A stretch of DNA of 46,041 bases from Palleronia rufa (GTDB taxonomy: Bacteria; Pseudomonadota; Alphaproteobacteria; Rhodobacterales; Rhodobacteraceae): the NCBI RefSeq assembly GCF_000743715.1, contig NZ_JQEY01000003.1:291655-337695 (forward strand). The letters are read 5' to 3'. The notes beneath the pieces were generated by a model, which was not told the DNA's origin, did not search any database, and saw only the letters and a program-made list of their open reading frames with translations. Position numbers and translations under genes: made by a program. Shown one piece after another: positions 18,734-28,184 of this stretch; position 1 is the stretch's first letter, and each line of letters begins with the position of its first letter.

Positions 18734-20167
18734 CTATTCCGCGGCCACCGCCGCGGTCCCCGACAGCTGCGCCATGATCGCCTGGGCGGCCTCCCGCCCG
18801 TCGCGGATCGCCCAGACCACCAGGCTCGCGCCGCGCTGGATGTCGCCGCAGGCATAGACGCCCGGCAGGCTGGTGGCATGGGTCTGGAAGTCGGCCAGAA
18901 CGGTGCCCCAGCGGGTCACCTCCAGCCCCTCCACGCCCCAGAGCGCCGGCAGATCCTCTGGCTCGAACCCCAGCGCCTTGATCACCAGGTCGGCCTCTTC
19001 GATGTAATCCGCACCGGCGACGATCTCGGGCACCTGGCGCCCCGTGGCGTCGGGCTGGCCCAGGCGCATCCGGTCCACCATCACGCCCGACACGGTATCG
19101 CCGGAGAACCCCTTGGGCGCCGACAGCCAGACGAACTCCACGCCTTCTTCCTCGGCGTTCTTCACCTCCCGCTGGGAGCCGGGCATGTTGTCGCGGTCGC
19201 GCCGGTAGAGGCATTTCACGCTTTTCGCGCCCTGCCGCACGGCGGTGCGCACGCAATCCATGGCCGTGTCGCCGCCGCCGATGACGACGACGCGCTTGCC
19301 GTCCGCGTTCAGCTCGCCGGAGTCGAACTCCGGCACAGCATCCCCGAAGGACTTGCGGTTGGACGCCGTCAGGAAGTCGATCGCCCGGACGATTCCGGCG
19401 GCCCCCGCCCCCGGCCCCTGCAATTCGCGGCTCTTGTAGACCCCGGTGGCGATCAGCACCGCGTCATGTTCCGCGCGGATCTCGTCGAAAGACACATCCC
19501 GGCCGACGTCGCAGTTCAGCCGGAACGTCACCCCGCCGTCCTCCAGCTGGGCGATGCGCTTCATCACGATGTCCTTCTCCAGCTTGAAGCCGGGGATGCC
19601 GTAGGTCATCAGCCCGCCCGCGCGGTCGTAGCGGTCGTACACGGTGACCTGCACGCCCTCGCGCCGCAGCATGTCCGCGCAGGCCAGCCCGCCCGGGCCG
19701 GCGCCGATCACCGCCACGCTCTCGGGGCGTTCGCGCGCCGGGCGGATCGGCGCGACCCAGCCCTCGTCGAAGGCCGTGTCGGTGATGTATTTCTCCACCG
19801 CGCCGATGGTGACGGTGCCGTGGCCGGCCTGTTCGATGACGCAGTTGCCCTCGCACAGGCGGTCCTGGGGGCAGATCCGGCCGCAGATCTCCGGGAAGGT
19901 GTTGGTCTGCTGGCTGACCTCATAGGCCTCGCGCAGGCGCCCCTCGGCGGTCAGGCGCAGCCAGTCGGGGATGTTGTTGTGCAGCGGGCAATGGGACTGG
20001 CAATAGGGCACGCCGCACTGGCTGCAGCGCCCCGATTGCTCGGCCGCCTTCTCCCGCGCGAACTCACCGTAAATCTCGTGGAAATCGGAAACGCGGCTTT
20101 CTGGATCGCGCTTGCCGGGCATCGCGCGGGCGACGGTCGTGAACGTCAGCATTTTCTGGGCGGCCAA
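18734..20167 (-). CDS. gltD: Glutamate synthase (NADPH) small subunit
   Basis: The 477-residue beta subunit of GOGAT. It takes electrons from NADPH through FAD and passes them through Fe-S clusters to GltB. N-terminal cysteine motifs (CSQCGVPYCQSHCPLHNNIP and CGRICPQDRLCEGNC) bind the clusters. AVIGAGPGGLACADMLRREG is the FAD-binding Rossmann motif, and VVVIGGGDTAMDCVRTAVRQ is the NADPH site. The start is TTG 20167, chosen because GAGGAGGG lies nine bases upstream; ATG at 20152 is the alternative. It precedes gltB on the minus strand and is divergent from uppP, so gltD-gltB form an operon. Confidence 0.96.
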   Translation of the reverse strand: MAAQKMLTFTTVARAMPGKRDPESRVSDFHEIYGEFAREKAAEQSGRCSQCGVPYCQSHCPLHNNIPDWLRLTAEGRLREAYEVSQQTNTFPEICGRICPQDRLCEGNCVIEQAGHGTVTIGAVEKYITDTAFDEGWVAPIRPARERPESVAVIGAGPGGLACADMLRREGVQVTVYDRYDRAGGLMTYGIPGFKLEKDIVMKRIAQLEDGGVTFRLNCDVGRDVSFDEIRAEHDAVLIATGVYKSRELQGPGAGAAGIVRAIDFLTASNRKSFGDAVPEFDSGELNADGKRVVVIGGGDTAMDCVRTAVRQGAKSVKCLYRRDRDNMPGSQREVKNAEEEGVEFVWLSAPKGFSGDTVSGVMVDRMRLGQPDATGRQVPEIVAGADYIEEADLVIKALGFEPEDLPALWGVEGLEVTRWGTVLADFQTHATSLPGVYACGDIQRGASLVVWAIRDGREAAQAIMAQLSGTAAVAAE

Positions 20168-20408
20168 ATCGGAACCCTCCTCGATCTGCTCCGCTCATAT
20201 AAAAACGCCGCCGCCGTGTGAAGTGGTTTTCTCGCGGTTGGGTCAGCTATTATGACCTTATCGCGCGCCGATACACCGGAGCGGGCACCCTCTGGTCGGA
20301 CAGAGGCCTCGGCGGGTCGGATTTGCGTCCCAATCGGACCTATTAATAGCCCTGTTCATCCGCGCGTTGATTTCTATGATCGCCGCGTCGCCAACCCGGA
20401 CCCCATCC

Positions 20409-21212
20409 ATGCCCATTCTGCACCTCCTCCTCGTCGCCATCGTGCAGGGGATCACGGAATTCCTGCCCGTCTCCTCCTCCGGCCACCTGATCCTGCTGCC
20501 CGCGCTGACCGGGCTGGACGATCAGGGACTCGCCGTCGATGTCGCCGCCCACGCCGGCACGCTCGGCGCGGTGGTGCTGTTCTTCTGGAGCGACGTGCGC
20601 ATCGCCCTCGGCGGCATCCCGTCCCTCTTGCGCGGCCGCGTGGACAGCCAGGGCGCCTGGCTGGCCCTCTGCCTTGCGGTCGCCACGGTCCCGGTGATCC
20701 TGGTCGGGCTGGTGCTCAAGGTGCTGGGCCTGGAGGAAGCCATGCGCTCGGCCGCCCTCATCGGCTGGACCACGATCATCTTCGGGCTGGTCCTCTACTG
20801 GACCGACCAGACGGGCGCGGAAACCCGCGAGGCTTCTGACTGGACGCTCCGCCACGCCATCGTCATGGGGGTCTGGCAGGTCATCGCCCTGATCCCCGGC
20901 GTGTCCCGCTCCGGCATCACGATTTCCGGCGGGCGCCTGCTGGGCTACGGGCGCAAGGACGCGGCGCGGCTGTCGATGCTGATGTCCATTCCGACGATCC
21001 TGGCCTCCGCCGCGCTCCTGTCCCTCGACGTGATCGGCCAGGCGGACATGCAACTGGCCCGGGACGCCGGCATCGCCGCGCTGTTTTCCCTGGCCGCGGC
21101 CCTGCTGGCGCTCAAGCTCATGTTCCGCCTGCTCGACAGCGTCAGCTTCACGCCCTACGTCATTTACCGCGTGTTTCTGGGCGCGGCGCTTCTGGCCTAT
21201 GCCTATCTCTGA
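20409..21212 (+). CDS. uppP: Undecaprenyl-diphosphate phosphatase
   Basis: A 267-residue polytopic membrane enzyme (BacA family) that recycles undecaprenyl pyrophosphate to the monophosphate carrier for cell-wall synthesis; overproduction gives bacitracin resistance. The two signature regions are QGITEFLPVSSSGHLIL near the N-terminus and IPGVSRSGITISGGRLLG in the second half, which together form the active site. ATG 20409 gives the standard start MPILHLLLVAIVQG; the longer open frame upstream is unlike the family. It converges with the NDUFA9-like gene, nine bases from its stop. Confidence 0.96.
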   Translation: MPILHLLLVAIVQGITEFLPVSSSGHLILLPALTGLDDQGLAVDVAAHAGTLGAVVLFFWSDVRIALGGIPSLLRGRVDSQGAWLALCLAVATVPVILVGLVLKVLGLEEAMRSAALIGWTTIIFGLVLYWTDQTGAETREASDWTLRHAIVMGVWQVIALIPGVSRSGITISGGRLLGYGRKDAARLSMLMSIPTILASAALLSLDVIGQADMQLARDAGIAALFSLAAALLALKLMFRLLDSVSFTPYVIYRVFLGAALLAYAYL

Positions 21213-21221
21213 CACGCGGCC

Positions 21222-22241
21222 TCAGGAGAACCCCGCCCGGTTGCCGTCCAGGGGCTTCGTGTCTTCGGAATGAAGCTCGGCCGCCGAGGCATTGGCCTCC
21301 GCATACTGGCCCGAGGGACGGAATCGCCACAGGTAGTCGGGCAGGATCGCCTCGGTCGCGGTCGGGCGGATGCCCAGATCCGCAAAGGTCCCGACACCGT
21401 CGCCCACCACGCTGTCCCGCCCCAGGTTGACCACCTGATCGTAGGTGAGCGGCGGGCGGATAAAGCCCCCGGTTCCGTTGCGCACCAGATCGAACGCCCG
21501 TCCCATCAGCTTGGCCACCGGCATCGGCGTGTTCAGGACCAGCCCCCGGCGCCGGATCACCACCAGCATCTCGCGCATCAGCTCGCGGAAGGTGGAGACG
21601 TCCGGCCCGCCGAGTTCGTAGATCCCCGGCTCCGCCCGACCGGTGACGCCCATCTGGATCGCCGCGGCCACGTCGTCCACATAGACCGGCTGGAACCGCG
21701 TCGAGGCTCCGACCAGCGGCAGCAGCGGCGCCATCCGCGCCATCCCCGCGAAACGGTTGAAGAATTCGTCCTCGTGGCCGAAAATGATGGATGGCCGGAC
21801 GATCATGGCGGTCGGAAAGGCCTCCAGAACGGCCTCCTCGCCCAGGCCCTTGGTCCTGGCATAGGTCGAGGGCGCATCGGAATCCGCGCCGATCGCAGAG
21901 ATCTGCACCAGGCGCAGGGCCCCCTCCTCGGCCGCGATCCGTGCGATGCGGGCCGCGCCTTCGGACTGGACCGACTCGAAGGTCTGGCGGCCCGATTCGG
22001 CAAGGATGCCGACGCAGTTCACGACCGCATCCGCGCCGCGGGTCACATCGCGGACGCTGTCGTCGTCGCGGATGTTGCAGAACACCGGTTCGACCTGCCC
22101 GACGACACCGTAGGTGCGCACGAAAGGCGCGTCGTTGGGCCGCCGGCTCGCGCAGCGGACGCGCCAGCCCTCCTGCGCCATGCGCCGGGCGACGTAGCGG
22201 CCGACGAAGCCCGTGCCGCCGAAGATGGTGACGAGTTGCAT
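21222..22241 (-). CDS. NDUFA9-like NAD(P)-binding protein (complex I assembly type)
   Basis: A 339-residue atypical short-chain dehydrogenase/reductase of the complex I NDUFA9 subunit family. The Rossmann motif is at the very N-terminus: MQLVTIFGGTGFVGRYVARR. VNCVGILAESGRQTFESV, SAIGADSDAPSTYARTKGLG (YxxxK) and FQPVYVDDVAAAI follow the family order. Alphaproteobacterial members are related to the NADPH-binding accessory subunit of respiratory complex I. ATG 22241 has AGGGGAA just upstream and puts the nucleotide site at the start, as expected; the frame continues open to 22310. Confidence 0.9.
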   Translation of the reverse strand: MQLVTIFGGTGFVGRYVARRMAQEGWRVRCASRRPNDAPFVRTYGVVGQVEPVFCNIRDDDSVRDVTRGADAVVNCVGILAESGRQTFESVQSEGAARIARIAAEEGALRLVQISAIGADSDAPSTYARTKGLGEEAVLEAFPTAMIVRPSIIFGHEDEFFNRFAGMARMAPLLPLVGASTRFQPVYVDDVAAAIQMGVTGRAEPGIYELGGPDVSTFRELMREMLVVIRRRGLVLNTPMPVAKLMGRAFDLVRNGTGGFIRPPLTYDQVVNLGRDSVVGDGVGTFADLGIRPTATEAILPDYLWRFRPSGQYAEANASAAELHSEDTKPLDGNRAGFS

Positions 22242-22395
22242 GGCGTTCCCCTGGAATGACGTCGGATACGGTCGGGTGTAGGTCGGGCCGGAAAACGAGG
22301 CAAGGCGCAATGGGTCGCGGGGCGGCGCCGGACCTGGTCCAGCGACCCGCCACGCAGGCGGTCTTGCGCGCCGCCCGCCCGGCGCGCAAATTCCG

Positions 22396-22423
22396 TTGAC
22401 ACTCCCAGCACCGCACCTTAGAT
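22396..22423 (+). promoter_or_regulatory. Sigma70-type promoter of tRNA-Leu
   Basis: TTGACA at 22396-22401 (perfect -35) and TTAGAT at 22418-22423 (-10) with a 16-base spacer. Transcription would start about 10 bases before the mature tRNA. Good fit to consensus and well placed. Confidence 0.7.
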
Positions 22424-22441
22424 CGCGGCCTCACGACACCG

Positions 22442-22527
<86 letters not shown>

Positions 22528-22538
22528 ATGTCAAGCCC

Positions 22539-22575
22539 AAAAACCCTCGAAAACCTCAGTTTTCGAGGGTTTTTT
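22539..22575 (+). terminator. Rho-independent terminator after tRNA-Leu
   Basis: A nearly perfect 16-bp stem (arms 22539-22554 and 22559-22574, core ACCCTCGAAAAC / GTTTTCGAGGGT) with a CTCA loop and a T tract. It lies 12 bases after the tRNA CCA and would end the tRNA transcript. Confidence 0.9.
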
Positions 22576-22589
22576 GTTGTCGCTGCTGG

Positions 22590-22614
22590 AAACTGCCACA
22601 CAAACTGCCACACA
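22590..22614 (+). repeat. Tandem 12-bp repeat beside tRNA-Leu
   Basis: Two head-to-tail copies of AAACTGCCACAC (22590-22601 and 22602-22613). Short direct repeats next to a tRNA target can be arm-type binding sites for a tyrosine recombinase; here that is only inference. The surrounding 22528-22743 has no other feature I can support. Confidence 0.6.
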
Positions 22615-22743
22615 ACGCCGTTCAGCACGCCTGCCCATCCCGCTCACGGGAGATGCTGGACCACCATCCGCGGTGGGTCGATTTTAAGCCTTGGTCAGAG
22701 ACCGAGCGGACGGTGATATGGCTCGATTTCTGACAATCGGCGG

Positions 22744-22971
22744 GTGAACCGAACTCCTCCCGGCAACACCAACGCCAGAGGCAGCATAAAACCGTCAGCT
22801 TCCCGCATTAAACAGGCTCTCAATCTCATGATCCGGGTTGTGTCAGATCGTCCGGATGGAGAGACATTCGTGCCCATAGCGCTCCATCTTGAACGACAAT
22901 TGGCAGCGCTCGAGGCCGTAGAGTCCGAGTATGAGCGCATTGTCCGATTGGCCCAAAAGAATGCCGCCTAG
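22744..22971 (+). CDS. Small hypothetical protein at the island edge
   Basis: A 75-residue soluble, mostly helical protein (core VPIALHLERQLAALEAVESE) that I do not recognise. It begins at GTG 22744; ATG 22828 is an alternative. Codon use is more A+T-rich than in the core genes, which suits an accessory gene. Its stop TAG is formed by the TA target duplication plus the first base of IS630 copy 2; without the insertion the stop is TAA, so the protein is unaltered. Confidence 0.5.
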   Translation: MNRTPPGNTNARGSIKPSASRIKQALNLMIRVVSDRPDGETFVPIALHLERQLAALEAVESEYERIVRLAQKNAA

Positions 22972-24016
22972 AGCGGGATGAAATCAGCCTGAATCGATAG
23001 AGGATTCACAGGCCTGCATTTTGGTGATTCACTGTTGCCGACCACAAGATGGAGGGCGAGTAGTGGGTAGAGCACTTTCAATGGACCTTCGAGAGAGGGC
23101 AATGGCGCGGCTGTTGGGGGGCGAGAGCGTGCGTCAGGTCGCAGCGGCCCTGGATGTGGCTCCGTCCAGTGTTGTGAAGTGGTCGCAGCGTTTGCGTGCG
23201 ACCGGGAGTTGCGCTCCGGCAGGGACAGGCGGCCACCCGCCACGCAAGATTGCAGGCGGGCATGAGGCGTGGCTTCTGGAGCGGATAACGGAGCCGTTCA
23301 CACTGCGCGGACTGGTGGTGGAACTGGCCGAGCGCGGGCTCAAGGTCGACTACCGCACCGTCTGGGCCTTCGTGCGCCGCACGGGCTACTCGTTCAAAAA
23401 AAGACCCAACTCGCCGAGGAGCAGAACCGCCCCGACGTGAGCCGCCGCCGTGTGCGCTGGAAGCGGCACCAGGGCCGGATCGACCCCCGTCGTCTCGTGT
23501 TCATTGATGAAACCTGGGCCAAGACCAACATGGCCCCGCTGCGCGGCTGGGCTCCCAGAGGTGAACGCCTGATCGGGCGGGCCCCGCATGGTCACTGGCG
23601 CACCATGACCTTTATCGCAGCGCTGCGTCATGATCGGATCGACGCGCCCTTTGTTTTGGACGGTCCCGTCAACGGCGAAGCGTTCCGGGCTTATGTCGCG
23701 CACGTGCTCGTCCCAACCCTGCGCCCGGGCGATGTGGTGGTTATGGACAATCTGGGCAGCCACAAAGGGCAAGCCGTGCGGCAGGCGATCCGTAACGCGA
23801 AAGCGCATCTACTTTTTCTGCCGCCCTACAGCCCCGACCTGAACCCGATTGAACAGGTCTTCTCGAAGCTCAAACACATGCTCCGCAACGCAGCCGAGCG
23901 CACAATGGAGGCAACGTGGCGCAGGATCGGGACACTGCTCGACCGCTTCAGCCCACAGGAGTGCGCGAACTACCTCGCCAATACTGGATACGCTTCAAGC
24001 TAATCTCATCATGCTC
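22971..24016 (+). mobile_element. IS630-family insertion sequence, copy 2
   Basis: A 1,046-bp element, apparently identical to copy 1 (3137-4182) and in opposite orientation. Imperfect inverted ends are GAGCGGGATGAAATCAGC at 22971 and the complement of GAGCATGATGAGATTAGC at 24016. TA flanks it on both sides (22969-22970 and 24017-24018). It sits in the stop codon of the 75-residue protein gene, with its transposase reading in the same direction as that gene, exactly as in copy 1. Confidence 0.93.
23063..24003 (+). CDS. IS630-family transposase, made by -1 frameshift
   Basis: Same protein as at 3150-4090. The first frame starts at GTG 23063 (or ATG 23081) and encodes the helix-turn-helix up to GYSFKK. 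The run of seven A at 23396-23402 allows -1 slippage into the frame that carries the DDE domain ([36 protein letters not shown]) and ends at 24003. Both copies keep both frames open. Confidence 0.88.
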
Positions 24017-24060
24017 TAATGGCGGGCCCCTGATTGCGTCCAACCCTCTTGGAGACCGCC

Positions 24061-25098
24061 ATGACGAGCCCCGCCACCAAGCTTTCGCGCCAGCTTTCCC
24101 AGAACGCCGAAACGGTGTGCCGGCACTATCTGTCGAACGGCCGGAAGCAGGGTCATTACTGGCTGGTGGGAGACGTTCATAACACACCGGGCCGATCCAT
24201 GTTCGTTCGGCTGTCCGGGCCACTGTCCGGCAACCGTGCCGCTGGAAAATGGACCGACGCAGCCACGGGACAGCATGGCGACCTGCTCGATGTCATCCGT
24301 GAAAGCTGCGGCTTAATCGACTTCAAGGACGTTGCCGATGAGGCCCGACGCTTCTTGAGCCTGCCCTTACCTGATCCAACCCGACAGCATTCTCCACATT
24401 CACAGCGACCAGCTGCCACCGGATCTCAGGAGGCGGCACGACGCCTGTTTGCAATGGGTGTACCGATCCGCGGCACTCCGGTAGAAGCCTATCTGCGCAG
24501 GCGTGGCATCGGAGCGTTTGACCAAATGCCAAGCCTGCGGTTCCATCCCGCCTGCTTCTATCGGCCCGAAGGCGGCGGGACGGTCGCGCGGCTTCCGGCC
24601 ATGCTGGCTGCCATCACCGATCTCGAGGGCCGCCAGACCGGGACCCACCGCACTTGGCTGCGGCCGGACGGGAGCGCCAAGGCCGATATCGACACACCGC
24701 GGCGCGCGATGGGCGCTTTGCTCGGGAACGGGGTGCGGTTCGGCGCACCCGGGGACGCGCTCATCGCGGGCGAGGGGATCGAGACGGTTCTTTCCGTGCG
24801 CTCGGCCCTGCCTGAGTTGCCCGCCGTCGCGGCGCTGTCATCGGGACACCTGGCCGCCATCCGGTTTCCCGCTGGCCTGCGGCGGCTCTACGTGTTGCGC
24901 GACCGTGATCCCGCAGGCGCGGCGGCAAGGGATCGACTGGAGGCGCGCGCAGCCGAGGCCGGGATCGAGGCGCAGACCCTCACGCCGCGACTGGGCGACT
25001 TCAACGACGATCTCCGGCGCTATGGGCTGGCGGCCTTGCAAGCGCGGTTTCGGCTTCATCTCCACGTCGAGGATGCCGCTCGTTCCGTGCCGGTGTGA
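24061..25098 (+). CDS. DUF7146/TOPRIM-domain protein (primase-like)
   Basis: A 345-residue protein of the type found on alphaproteobacterial ICEs and plasmids. The N-terminal part (HYLSNGRKQGHYWLVGDVHN, then GQHGDLLDVIRESCG) resembles the zinc-free N-terminal region of plasmid primases, and the middle RRGI...LRFHPACFY is the DUF7146 segment. The C-terminal TOPRIM domain has the conserved Glu in IAGEGIETVLSVRSALP and the acidic pair in LYVLRDRDPAGAAARDRLEA. It probably acts on nucleic acid in element replication or establishment. Start ATG 24061 is preferred over the open frame extending toward the IS. Confidence 0.85.
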   Translation: MTSPATKLSRQLSQNAETVCRHYLSNGRKQGHYWLVGDVHNTPGRSMFVRLSGPLSGNRAAGKWTDAATGQHGDLLDVIRESCGLIDFKDVADEARRFLSLPLPDPTRQHSPHSQRPAATGSQEAARRLFAMGVPIRGTPVEAYLRRRGIGAFDQMPSLRFHPACFYRPEGGGTVARLPAMLAAITDLEGRQTGTHRTWLRPDGSAKADIDTPRRAMGALLGNGVRFGAPGDALIAGEGIETVLSVRSALPELPAVAALSSGHLAAIRFPAGLRRLYVLRDRDPAGAAARDRLEARAAEAGIEAQTLTPRLGDFNDDLRRYGLAALQARFRLHLHVEDAARSVPV

Positions 25099-25429
25099 CA
25101 GGGCGGCAATCGGGCTGGCGCTGTACGGCTCACAGCATCGTTTTCGCAGGGGCATCCCGCGCGCGGTTCCCATCCACGGGAAAGGCCGGCGCGCACGGCC
25201 TTCTTAGAGGGCAGGAGGCCCACAATCGGGACGGCCCGGCAATGGCCGCGCTCCGGCTATTTTCCGCCGCGCCCCGTTGGGGCGCTTTGCATCGCGAGGC
25301 AAAATAGCCGGGCTTGGCCATCAAGGCCCTCGCGAAAGGCTCGGGCTGCCCGGCCGCCCCGCCCGTGGGCGCGTTCCTGCCACGAAGGCCTCGTGTGGCG
25401 CGCGGCTCCCCCGAGGAAGGAACCCGCAG
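25099..25429. other. Intergenic region between DUF7146 and DUF2493 genes
   Basis: No gene seen in these 331 bases. They contain a strong nested hairpin (separate entry) and a GAGGAAGGA ribosome-binding site directly before the DUF2493 start. Confidence 0.6.
25253..25311. repeat. Structured intergenic element 1 (TTTTCCGCCG...GCAAAA)
   Basis: Outer stem CCGGCTATTTT (25253-25263) pairs perfectly with AAAATAGCCGG (25301-25311). An inner hairpin GCGCCCC/GGGGCGC lies at 25269-25285. The order TTTTCCGCCG, hairpin, GCTTTGCA, CGCGA, CAAAA is shared with the element at 30561-30605 and, more loosely, 32708-32797. Could act as a two-way terminator or RNA stabiliser. Confidence 0.65.
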
Positions 25430-26365
25430 ATGACCCTCGATCCCGAAACCGATGCCCACGAGCCGCATCACAGCACGTCCTCGACCGCCCATGTCCTGAC
25501 CGAACTCCAGCTCTACGGCTGGCGCCCCTACGAGGATGAACCCGATCCGCGCCCCTTGCCCGAGGGCGGCCAGATCGCCGGTGCCGTCGCCGATATCCTC
25601 GACGCCCTTGTCGCGACGCTCGGCGATACACGTCTCGAACCCGATCTCGACGAACTGCTCTGGGGCGCGGTCAACCTCTTCCATCGCGCACTGGTGCGGG
25701 CCGAACGCCAACTCGACGACAACGAACAGGCGCAGCGTCGTCTTCAGCGGGAACAGGATGGCTCCGAGGTGAAATCTCTCGAACTCGAACGCCTCATGGC
25801 CGAGGGGCAGAGCATGGTCGAACGACGCACCGCGCTGGAACTCTTTCGCGACCTCGCCGCCGAGGGCTTCGAGCATCACCTCGGCAAGCCCTGGCATCCC
25901 CGGACCGGCTCGCGCGTCAGCCATCGCAACCTGACCTTCGCGATGATCGACAGCCGGGATTTTCTCGCCGCCCGCCGCCGGGCCGAGGCGCAGCTGCTTC
26001 TGCCCGAAGGCCCCAAGGTGGCCGTGACCGGTGGGGCGGACTTCAACGATCACCGCCTGATCTGGGCGCGGCTCGACCGGGTCCATGCCAAGCACCCGGA
26101 CATGGTGCTGCTCCACGGCGGCTCACCTAAAGGCGCGGAACTCATCGCGTCCCGCTGGGCCGATCACCGCAAGGTGCCGCAAGTCGCCTTCCGGCCCGAC
26201 TGGACCAAACACGGCCGCTCGGCCCCGTTCAAGCGCAACGACGCGATGCTGGACGTCCTGCCGATCGGTTTGCTGATCTTCCCCGGCACCGGGATCCAGG
26301 AGAACCTTGCCGACAAGGCCCGCAAGCTGGGCATTCCGGTACTGAAGCACGAGGGCGGCGCGTGA
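25430..26365 (+). CDS. DUF2493 (SLOG-fold) domain protein
   Basis: A 311-residue protein whose C-terminal third is a DUF2493 domain, a Rossmann-like SLOG fold: KVAVTGGADFNDHRLIWARL, then MVLLHGGSPKGAELIASRWA and GLLIFPGTGIQENLADKARK. SLOG domains bind nucleotide-like ligands; the role of DUF2493 proteins on mobile elements is not established. The N-terminal two thirds are helical with acidic runs (YEDEPDPRPLPEGGQ) and a likely coiled coil (ERQLDDNEQAQRRLQRE). Start ATG 25430 follows a strong GAGGAAGGA. It is a standard gene of this ICE family, next to the DUF7146 gene. Confidence 0.85.
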   Translation: MTLDPETDAHEPHHSTSSTAHVLTELQLYGWRPYEDEPDPRPLPEGGQIAGAVADILDALVATLGDTRLEPDLDELLWGAVNLFHRALVRAERQLDDNEQAQRRLQREQDGSEVKSLELERLMAEGQSMVERRTALELFRDLAAEGFEHHLGKPWHPRTGSRVSHRNLTFAMIDSRDFLAARRRAEAQLLLPEGPKVAVTGGADFNDHRLIWARLDRVHAKHPDMVLLHGGSPKGAELIASRWADHRKVPQVAFRPDWTKHGRSAPFKRNDAMLDVLPIGLLIFPGTGIQENLADKARKLGIPVLKHEGGA

Positions 26366-26588
26366 GCGCCGTCTTCTGCCGGACCCGTACCGCGGGGCAC
26401 CACCGCGTCAGACCGGACCTTCACGCGCATCGCAGCAAAATTCCGGTTCGAGCCCGATATGAACAATGCTGCGGGCAGCACGAATGGCGGCTTCGACGGA
26501 TCGTGCTGCGACTGCCGAATGGCGTTCTAATCAGGTTTAGACCCGCGTCGGTTGGCACTCCAAACGCTGCGACCAAGGACAACGGCGA

Positions 26589-27134
26589 GTGCGGGTTGAA
26601 GACCGACCGGGCGAAGCGCTTGAAGGAGCTCGAGAAAGAGAGCAAGAGGCTGCGGAAGGCCGTCTCCGATCTGACGCTCGAGAAACTCATCCTCCGGGAG
26701 GCTGCCTCGGGAAACTTCTGAGCCCCGCCCGCCGCCGAGCACGCGTTGATCACGTCAGACGAAAATTTCGGATCTCCGAACGCCTTGCCTGTCGCGTTAT
26801 GGGCCAGCGTCGCTCGACGCAGCGGAAGGCGCCAGGCGGACGCCCCGACGAGTATGCACTGACCGCGGACATCGTCGCCATCGCCAGCCAGTACGGCCAC
26901 TACGGCTATCGCCGGATCGCTGCGGGATGCCGGGTGGGCCATAAAAGTGAAGCGCGTCGAGAGGATATGACGGCAGGAGGGGATGAAGGTGCCATAGAAG
27001 CATCCGAAGGAAGGGCGTCTCTGGCTGAACGACGGATCATGCATCCGGCTTCGGTCCGAACATCCGAACCACGTCTGGTCCTATGACTTCGTCGAGATCC
27101 GGACGCACGACAGGAAGAAGTTCCGCATGTTGAA
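26589..27134 (+). pseudogene. Remnant of an IS3-family transposase (orfA end and orfB start)
   Basis: The end of an orfA (GLKTDRAKRLKELEKESKRL ... LILREAASGNF, stop) is followed by a broken orfB. Typical stretches are spread over different frames: RISERLACRVMGQRRSTQRK, YGHYGYRRIA, then GRLWLNDG, EHPNHVWSYDFVEIRTHD and KKFRMLK. The N-terminal part of orfA is missing, several small indels break orfB, and the catalytic end is cut off by the IS5-family element at 27135. It is unrelated in sequence to the intact IS3 copy in this window. Bases 26366-26588 hold nothing I can support. Confidence 0.8.
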
Positions 27135-28184
27135 GGCTTTGTTGCACGGCCCGGCTGCCGGGCGGACTGCCCCTTTCCCCTGACGGACTTATCCTACGGG
27201 TTTCGTGACGGGGATTCCGAGTGCGGTATAACGGTTGAGCACGGCGATGCGGACCTGGAGCTCGGCGACCTGTCGCTCGAAATCCCGCGCCATGAGGCGC
27301 TGCCCCAGTAGTTTCATGCAATGCATCTTCGTCTCGACGCGGCTGCGGCGGTGGTATCCGGTCAGGCGTCGCCAGAGGGATCGGCCCAGGTACTTCGACG
27401 CCCGCACGGCCTCGTTTCTGGCCATGGCGCCTGCGGTGTCCGGCTTCCATGGCCGCGCGTTCCGACGGGGCGGAATGACGGCATGGGCACCGCGATCGGC
27501 AATCGCATCGTGACAACGGCGGGTATCGTAGGCGCCGTCGGCCGTGACCGAGCCGATCTGCTCGTCCGCAGGGATCTGACCGATCAAGTCCGGCAACACG
27601 GGCGCATCGCCAACATGGCTGCCGGTGATCTCGACGGCCCGGACCTCCATCGTCGCTTCGTCGATACCCAGATGAACCTTGCGCCAAACGCGCCGGCGGG
27701 CACCGCCATGCTTGCGGGCATGCCACTCGCCCTCCCCGCGGACCTTGATCCCGGTGCTATCTACCAGCAGGTGCAGCGGCCCTTTCGAGCCTCGGTAGGG
27801 CAGCCTGACCGCCAAGGTCCGCTGACGCCGGCACAACGTACTGTAATCCGGCACTGTCCAGTCCAGCCCGGCCAACCGCAACAGGCTCGCGACGAATCCC
27901 GCCGTCTGACGGAGCGGTAGGCCGAACAGGACCTTGATCGTCAGGCAGGCTTGGATCGCCTCATCGCTGTAGGCCTGCTGGCCGCCCCGCCTGCCGGTCG
28001 GTGCCGCCTCCCACGTCATCTCCGGGTCGAACCAGAGCGTCAGCGAGCCACGCTCACGCAGTGCGGCGTTGTAGGCATGCCAGTTCAGGGTGCGGTATCG
28101 GGTCGGGGAAGGTCGGGTCATGCGGACCGGCTATCCCGTTGACCAGCCAATGTGAATCCTAGTACGGGTCCGTGCAACAAAGCC
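27135..28184 (-). mobile_element. IS5-family insertion sequence
   Basis: A 1,050-bp element with terminal inverted repeats GGCTTTGTTGCACGG (27135) and the complementary CCGTGCAACAAAGCC (ending 28184). One transposase gene on the minus strand. No target duplication: flanks are TGAA on the left and CAGA on the right. It joins a truncated IS3 remnant to a truncated gene, so its arrival or a later deletion removed intervening DNA. Confidence 0.9.
27189..28121 (-). CDS. IS5-family transposase
   Basis: A 310-residue DDE transposase. Family landmarks: N-terminal WFDPEMTWEAAPTGRRGGQQ, then LLRLAGLDWTVPDYSTLCRR, first catalytic Asp in LHLLVDSTGIKVRGEGEW, second in SVTADGAYDTRRCHD, and the YREK-like segment with the Glu in YHRRSRVETKMHCMKLLGQR. 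All three catalytic residues are present and the frame is intact, so it may be active. Start ATG 28121. Confidence 0.93.
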   Translation of the reverse strand: MTRPSPTRYRTLNWHAYNAALRERGSLTLWFDPEMTWEAAPTGRRGGQQAYSDEAIQACLTIKVLFGLPLRQTAGFVASLLRLAGLDWTVPDYSTLCRRQRTLAVRLPYRGSKGPLHLLVDSTGIKVRGEGEWHARKHGGARRRVWRKVHLGIDEATMEVRAVEITGSHVGDAPVLPDLIGQIPADEQIGSVTADGAYDTRRCHDAIADRGAHAVIPPRRNARPWKPDTAGAMARNEAVRASKYLGRSLWRRLTGYHRRSRVETKMHCMKLLGQRLMARDFERQVAELQVRIAVLNRYTALGIPVTKPVG